From Atherinomorus stipes (taxonomy: Eukaryota; Chordata; Actinopteri; Atheriniformes; Atherinidae), in NCBI GenBank assembly GCA_023101725.1, contig JALJCO010001321.1:1-64000 (forward strand): a stretch of DNA of 64,000 nucleotides, given 5' to 3'. The position numbers and the translations under genes are program-made. Each line of letters opens with the position of its first letter. Position 1 is the first letter of the stretch. Of this stretch, positions 57,707-64,000 are shown piece by piece. The notes beneath the pieces are model-generated. The model was not told the DNA's origin. It did not search any database and saw nothing but the letters and a program-made list of their open reading frames with translations.

Positions 57707-60017
57707 GTAAGCTCGAGCGCTTTTATAGTAATTTTGAAATGTTCAGGGCGACTTTCATGCTGTTAAACTGCAGAGTAAACTCGTTAGTTGAAATCGGTGC
57801 AGTTTCCCAAACTTTAAGAGCAGTCGAAAGATCCTGTAATTGTATGGAGTCTTTCGGATGTTGTATCGATTAGAGCGATAATTAATCAACTTTTCTCTCG
57901 TCCTCGCTCTGACTTCTGAGGATCTGAAAACTGATCCAGCGTCTGCTCCTTGTGCCTTTGCCCAGCCTACTTCTCATGTCAAAGCTTTCCCTCTGGAAAG
58001 CGACTTTGTCGGTGTGTATGCTTGCATTCCTCTCCCGGGGCCACGGGTCAGTATTTCGGTCAGGATCCGCCGAACAGACGGACTCTGTGGGATGCGCGAG
58101 CAAGACAAGAGTGATAAGAGTGTTTCCTGCAGAGAAATGTGGAAACAGGATAATCTCTTTTATTTATCGCTTCTTCGGATCGCATTAGTGTCGAATGTTT
58201 AGGATTAGAGGTCGTTATCTGCCTCTCCACAGCTTCTTTCCCACCTCAGACTGTTTGTTATCACCTCATATGGAAGCTTTTATCTGCCGGAGTAGTTTGT
58301 GGTCCTCACGAGTCAAAAGAAGAGAACAAAAAAGTGTGTAAAAGTTTTGACTTTATGCTGTTTGGCTCTCAACTACTCAAGGTATATATTGCTTTGCATA
58401 CGACTATTTATATGACTAATTTACAGTAGGAAAAACACGTTTTTTTCTTAACACATTTTAGTTTGCAGTAGCCTAGTTGTAAATTTGGTTGGCTGGCTAC
58501 TTAAAAAAAATCAAATAAAGGCCAAACTAAGGTCTTTTTTTAGAAGGAATGCCTTATATTTGCATTGCTGATCAATATATCCACAAAATACTTTTGAATT
58601 TTTGCCTATTGTATTAGTTTAGGAAACATGCGACTGACGATTCTCAATACATTTGCAAGAAAAAAAAGATAACACTTAAATCCTTAAAAGGAATGATAAG
58701 AGTTTAAGTAGGTTGGGGTTATATAGCTCAGGCTGACTTTTGATTCTTTTACATCCCTGTAAGTTCAATCAGTTTTCAATTCAACACTTAACAATGAAAC
58801 TGAACATGTCACTGGTGGTTTGGGGAAAAGTTACAGGTAATTTAATGTTTATACCATTTGAATGACTAGATAACACACAAAAATCAAGATTAACACAAAT
58901 TGGTTTTAGTTGTGCAGCTTGAATGCACACTTATGAATAACACTGATTTCTGGGTAATGGTGAAATATATAGTTACACCAATATAAGAACACACTATTAT
59001 CTGTCAGATTATATGACTGAAACCATGTTTTTAAAAACTTAATATCTAGTCTAATGAATCTGCACTTGAAGGCAATTTAGTATCAGAGTAAAATCAAAGG
59101 AATGTCTCTGTTGCATGACTGAGCCATTCACTTAATGAAACAAGACATGAATATGCAGATCATGACCTGCTGCTTTTATCTTGTGCAACTTGCCACCTTC
59201 ACTGTCTTCTTTGAGAGGAGTTTGAGGCACTAAAACAAACTCAGCATGGGGCATGAGTATGGGAAAAGCAAAGAAAGGTGGAGACAAGAGGGATGGTCCA
59301 GAGTATGTTTGGTAGAGAGGGAAAGCAAAGCAAACATTCCTGCTTCGGTGGCTCAGCAATTTAATTAAGGTTTTCGGGAGATGCTGCAGCGAGCACCTCG
59401 AGGTGAAGGCTTAACCCAAACTCTCCCCCTCTTTTCAAAGTTGGACTAATCCCAAGGGTCAGCTAATAAGTGTTCAGGTCATGCCACCATGACAACTAAA
59501 CAGGATGAAACCTGAAGGAAAGTTCACCAATCAGGGAGTTAATAACCTCATGAGGGAAGTTAAGAGGTACAAGGTGAAGAGGATGGAGCTCTGGATTGGC
59601 AAGTGTATTTGTGTGCGCATGAGTGTGTGTGAGAGAGATTTTATTTGCCTCACTAACTAAAAGCCCCTCCTCTTTCTGGAGTTTAAGCGTGCCCCTGTGG
59701 TGCTGTGTTTCTGCACACCAATCCACTCACATATAAACTCACTCCTTGCTTCAGGTCAGATTTCAGTCACTGCATCACTGGCTAAAAAATATAATGATGA
59801 TGATTTTATTATTATTATTTTCATCATCATCAGCTGCCTGATCCTTTTTCTAACCCTCTGGTTTCTTTATGTCTTGAAATTTATAATTCTGCAACTTTTT
59901 ATGCACTGATGCACCCGCTTCAAAAATCTTCTTGGCTTTTACAAATATAGTGTCCTTCTTTACTGTTCTAGGTCACTTTTGCTTCTCCGACATTTCTGTT
60001 TTGTGCACTATTCTGCA
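57707..60017. other. Intron-like sequence
   Basis: Follows the donor at 57707. Nothing recognised beyond short poly-A/T runs. Confidence 0.4.
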
Positions 60018-60025
60018 CTGCAAAT

Positions 60026-60536
60026 TAGGGATACACAATATTGGAATTTTGGCCGATATCTGATATACCGATATTTTAAAACTCATGTGGCCGATACTGA
60101 TATTAAAAAAAAAAAAAAAAAAGCAGTCATTGCAAAGAGCAGTTTTGTTATCTGTTTCCGGCACTTTGAAAAATAGGGGTGGGAAAAAATTGATATACTG
60201 AAATATCATGATATTTTCCTATGCCGATATCAAATCAATATTTAAAAATGCAGTGTCGATCTATTTTACCCACAAAATCTCGCAAGATTTCATAACAGAA
60301 CGATGAAATATCGCAAGATTTCATCAGCAAAATATATCGATACCGCATTTTTAAATATCAATATGATATCAGCATATGAAAATATAGAGATTTTTCAGTG
60401 TATCGATATTTATTCCCAGCCTTAGTCTTTAGAAGTTTCAAAGTCTGTAAAAAAAGAATTTTTTGAAGAAGTTTTTTTATTTTATTTTTTTTACTTAGAA
60501 ACAGCGGGCTGATCGGTGAAATATCGTGCCTCCCTA
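60026..60536. mobile_element. hAT-type MITE with a second MITE inside
   Basis: The ends TAGGGATACACAATATT and (complement) TAGGGAGGCACGATATTT. A perfect 8-bp duplication CTGCAAAT (60018-60025 and 60537-60544). CCGATAT/GATATC words recur inside, and a separate element is nested at 60173-60424. Confidence 0.85.
60173..60424. mobile_element. Nested MITE
   Basis: The ends TAGGGGTGGGAAAAAAT and (complement) TAAGGCTGGGAATAAAT. The interior is largely palindromic (ATATCGATACCGCATTTTTAA facing TTAAAAATGCAGTGTCGAT). A partial copy is at 21280-21440. Confidence 0.7.
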
Positions 60537-60544
60537 CTGCAAAT

Positions 60545-63185
60545 ACTATGTTTCATGTGGCTTTTTTCTCCTGCCACTTATTTCCAGCATCATCACATCC
60601 TTTTGCTAATTTTGTCTTCCTTCCATCTTAGCTTTCAGCTGTTATCTTAATATTTCCACTGGAAGCTACTCTGTGTGTTAGCCCTGCAGTGGACTGGTGA
60701 CCTGTCTGGGTCGTACTACTGTAGTAGCAGTTATAGTGGAGCACTGTCACACAAAGAACTCAAGTAATAGCAAAAGTTGTGGTTGTGTCAGATCATAAAC
60801 AGCTTCATGTTTGCAGCTATCTTTCTGAACCCTGTTGTGCCTCTTGTAGGTGCTTTTCCTTTCTTAATCTGAGCAGAGCATTTCCAGTTGTGAGAAAGCG
60901 CCGGGCAAGCTGTGTGATGCCGAGGCGATTTCAGAGCATCTGTATCTGATTCAAAGACATTGTCCAGAGATCAGGTGTAGTGATGACTTTATTAGAGGAA
61001 CGTTTCCGTGAACTGGCTCTGGATGTTGGCATCAGGTGTAACATATGTCTGATATGAACTTTCTTTTCTCTGACATGTCTTTTTGTTCTTCTTCCATTTG
61101 TGATAACTTCTAAATCTTTCATAAAATTTATCAAACTTAAAAAGGGCAAAGAAAATGCAAACCTGTATCTTCCCATTATATCCCTTTAACTTGACATGTG
61201 TTGCCTTTACTGTATTTTTAAGAACTCTCTGGTGAAATAGTAGGTTTTTAACAGTAAATTTAGTAGTACTGTAGGTACATTTGTAAATCACTATAGAGGA
61301 AAAAGGCCAAATAACAACATCAGATGGGTTTCTGAAATTCCTTTCCATGCCACCTTTGGCAAGTATACAAGTATTACTGTAAGTGTTTTATTTTTTTGCA
61401 AAAACAAATGAATTGACAGTTATTTTGGATGAATACTATCCACACGGTAACTATGAACAAGAAAATGAAAAACCTTTATCACTCTGACGTTTCTTAACCT
61501 CAGCCACTTATAAAAGCATGACCTTTTTCTGGAGTCTGTTTTAGAGCTCAAGCCGTTCATAAATAGGCACGATAAATCACAATCGCTCCTTGTTTCCGCC
61601 GTGCAGATGCATAGGCGGGGTAGGCTGAGCTGTTTGTCAGCTCATTTGGGAACGTTTAAGGAAGCAGGGACCTTGCAGACGGAGCAGACGTCCAGCATCA
61701 AGCCTCCGACTGCCGATAAATCATTCTGCTCAGTTTAGTCATTTTCCTTCCCAAAATTTGTTCCATTCACTTCTTTAGTGAGCGAATCCATTTTTCCATC
61801 TTACTCTGTACAATTAATCTGAAACATTTAATCTTAGAAGTGTGTAAAGATGGCAGCAGAATCACCTTGATTGTTAAATTATTTCATGTGGGAAAAATGA
61901 CTCCCACAATTTGCAAGACAAAGAGAAACCTTTTAGTTCGGTCTGTATATTTGCAACAGTGGTAGGAAAGCTTGATACAGTGCTGCTGTAGAAGTTTGAG
62001 CCCACTGTTGATATCACACAGTGTTCTCTGCTGATTATTCAGCCTATGAGAGCAGACTTTACACAGATTTACTTGACATTGTTGTAAATGAGTTGGGATG
62101 AAGCTAAATTTGGTTTCTGTTTTCAGCACCATAAAACAGCTCATCTTACATCTTTACAAGCTTCCTTGACACTAGAGGAATTCTAGACCTAAACACCACA
62201 CAACAGGTTGAGACTTAACATGCTCACCCGAGGAGAACCTCTGCTTTGCCTAGAGCTCCCACCCCCTGCCCCCCCCCCAAAGCATGGTTTAGGGGTTGTT
62301 ACTCCTTTACTAACCCATGAAGCATGTCCTTTAGTACCTCCCCCCATCATCCTCACTGTGTTATATAAACACAGTGGCTCAGGCAGAGGATAAAGTGTGG
62401 CAAACACATATTCCTTGTAACATTCCTATGTGGTACCAGGAGACACCAGGAGAGAAAGATGCCTCCAAGGGCTGATCTATGGTCAGATTCCCCAATGCAG
62501 AAATTCCAGTGTATAATTAAACTTTAAAAAGCATCTCAGATCAGTAGTGTCTCCCTCAGTTCATGTCCCTCAATTAAGCATTAAGATTACAGTATAGATA
62601 TTAATGCAATTTTTCCTTGAAATTCCCTTTCTTTGACTATGAAAATCAAAACTTTCCAGGCATCAAGAAATTGTTTTTCATGTGTGAGAGCTAAGAAAAG
62701 CAGAGACTTGCACTGTATGCAAGGAAAGTTTTTTTTTTTTCAAAATAAAAAATGACACCTAATCTTTGTCAGGTAACAAAGCACACACCAATCCATTGAC
62801 ATTTGCTGTACTATACCTAAGAGTTTATGGCTCTGTGTGAATAGCAAGATGGAAAGGAGAGGTTGTAGTAAATTCAGGTAAACCCCTCCAGCCCCCTTTT
62901 CATAAAGCCCATTTGTCCTAAGGGCACACAGTCTGGCTGTGCACACATCTGCCCCTTTTTTTCCCCCATTCAACAAACCTCAGTCCGCTGCACACACACT
63001 AAAACACGCATACACCCAAGTTTTAAGTAGACATTGGCCTGGGGGGCTGCAGGGTCTCACAAAGCACTTCAAAGAACAGAGGTCTGAGCCTGGGATATTC
63101 TGAACAATTCAAAGGCACACCAGGTAAGGAGAGATGCAATGTGACAAACAGAGGATAACCAGCAGTGTTTGTAAGCTGCAGGTGT
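60545..63185. other. Unannotated, intron- or intergenic-like
   Basis: No gene, RNA or transposon ends recognised. C-rich run at 62258-62279. Confidence 0.4.
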
Positions 63186-63198
63186 GCTGGAAGCAATC

Positions 63199-63240
63199 AA
63201 TCAATCAGTCTATCTATCTATCAGTCTATCTATCTATCAG

Positions 63241-63325
<85 letters not shown>
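63199..63325. repeat. (TCTA)n microsatellite
   Basis: About 127 bp of TCTA with TCAG variants in the first 45 bp. Confidence 0.95.
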
Positions 63326-63451
63326 GAGCTTTTGTTGCAGACTGGATTTTTGTACTATAGGGTGTAATGTGGGACAAAACTAAACCTGAATAATAGAACT
63401 GTGCCAAATTTTTGTTCAAAAGTGTTTTTCAAAACTGATGTTTCTGTAGAT

Positions 63452-63660
63452 CAGGGTTGCCCAATTTGGGGCCCGGGACCAAAGTTTTCCCGCAAGCTAT
63501 TATTTTTTGCCCACTGCCAGTAATCCATTGTTTTCAAAATTATGATTTTCCAAGCTATGTGATAAGTTCTTTTACTTATTTGTTGTTGCACTTCCCCTCC
63601 TGACCACAAATGACCATTGCATCACACTGTGGGCAGGGTGGCGCTGTTTTTCTTCCATCA
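63452..63660. mobile_element. Partial hAT-type element
   Basis: Left end CAGGGTTGCCCAATTTGGGG followed by CCC resembles the complemented right end of 48666-49167 (CAGGGCTGTCCAATTTGGGG). The other end is not found. Confidence 0.5.
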
Positions 63661-63668
63661 ACTCATCA

Positions 63669-64000
63669 GGGGCCTGTACGACGAAGCCGGATTTTCTCTT
63701 ATCGAGGTAACTTCAGGGTTAACCCTGGGTTTTTCGTCCTATGACGCTGGTTCACTTCTGATCGGGTTATATCTCCCCGGTAACTTATGCTGAACGCCTA
63801 ACCTGGTCTGGACCAGGTTAAGTTCTGGATAAGAGATCTCCGACTATGAAAGCACCACTCCCTGACCAATCAGCACTCTTGGAAAATGGCCTGCCCATTT
63901 TTAGAAGATCCTGTCGATGCCGGTGCGCAGATCGTGAGAGGAGTTCTTAGAGGAGAGAGAATTTTCAGAGATGGTGCAACCCTTTTGATTTGCCACATGA
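63669..64000. mobile_element. Harbinger-like element, left part
   Basis: Begins GGGGCCTGTACGACGAAGCC and continues with GGTTAACCCTGGG and CCTGGTCTGGACCAGGTTAA palindromic words. This pattern is typical of a fish Harbinger-type family. It runs out of the window. Confidence 0.5.

Overview
The window is animal nuclear DNA, almost certainly from a ray-finned (teleost) fish. The coding exons are bounded by splice sites. The repeats include Rex3- and L2-type LINEs, tRNA-derived SINEs, Tc1/mariner, hAT, Harbinger and TTAA-targeting DNA transposons, and long (TA)n, (CA)n, (AAAG)n and (TCTA)n tracts. Genes are sparse and nothing looks bacterial or viral.

Host genes: two intact paralogous coding exons lie on the + strand 13 kb apart. 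Both encode GT31-family beta-1,3-galactosyltransferase-like type II Golgi enzymes (23085-24198 and 37049-38032) and look like a local tandem duplication. The second begins with its own ATG just inside the exon. The first stays open to its splice acceptor with no in-frame ATG, so its start is either in an upstream exon or lost by a small frameshift. Possible non-coding 5' exons (19006 donor; 28870-29057, 32250-32290, 34149-34210) lie upstream of each. Further right are a possible 102-nt phase-0 exon (44779-44880) and a GC-rich exon with a donor at 57706, which may be the 5' end of a gene running out of the window.

Left part (1-23 kb): a mosaic of DNA transposons. A TIR-flanked repeat carrying a reverse-transcriptase relic (4561-7096) has a second, inverted copy at 13341-17797. 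That copy was interrupted by a SINE and then by a full-length hAT element (14789-17618) with an intact 603-residue BED-finger transposase and a perfect 8-bp target duplication. Also here are a quadruple foldback at 10960-11734, a LINE fragment, a minisatellite and a non-autonomous hAT element inserted in a MITE.

Middle (24-44 kb): a broken Tc1 element, Rex3 fragments (one split by an L2 insertion that makes an accidental in-frame chimera of two reverse transcriptases), a hAT-like element holding an L1 fragment, a TTAA element with roughly 400-bp inverted arms, and a hAT element holding two TTAA elements that share one TTAA.

Right part (44-64 kb): a Penelope-like fragment with inverted ends, a Harbinger-type element with about 30-bp inverted ends, two copies of a tRNA-like repeat with short inverted ends, hAT MITEs, a Tc1 relic and unannotated intron-like sequence.

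I see no operon-like or novel enzymatic system. The most interesting content is the nested transposon architecture, the intact hAT transposase and the duplicated glycosyltransferases. Repeat family names come from motif recognition without any database search.
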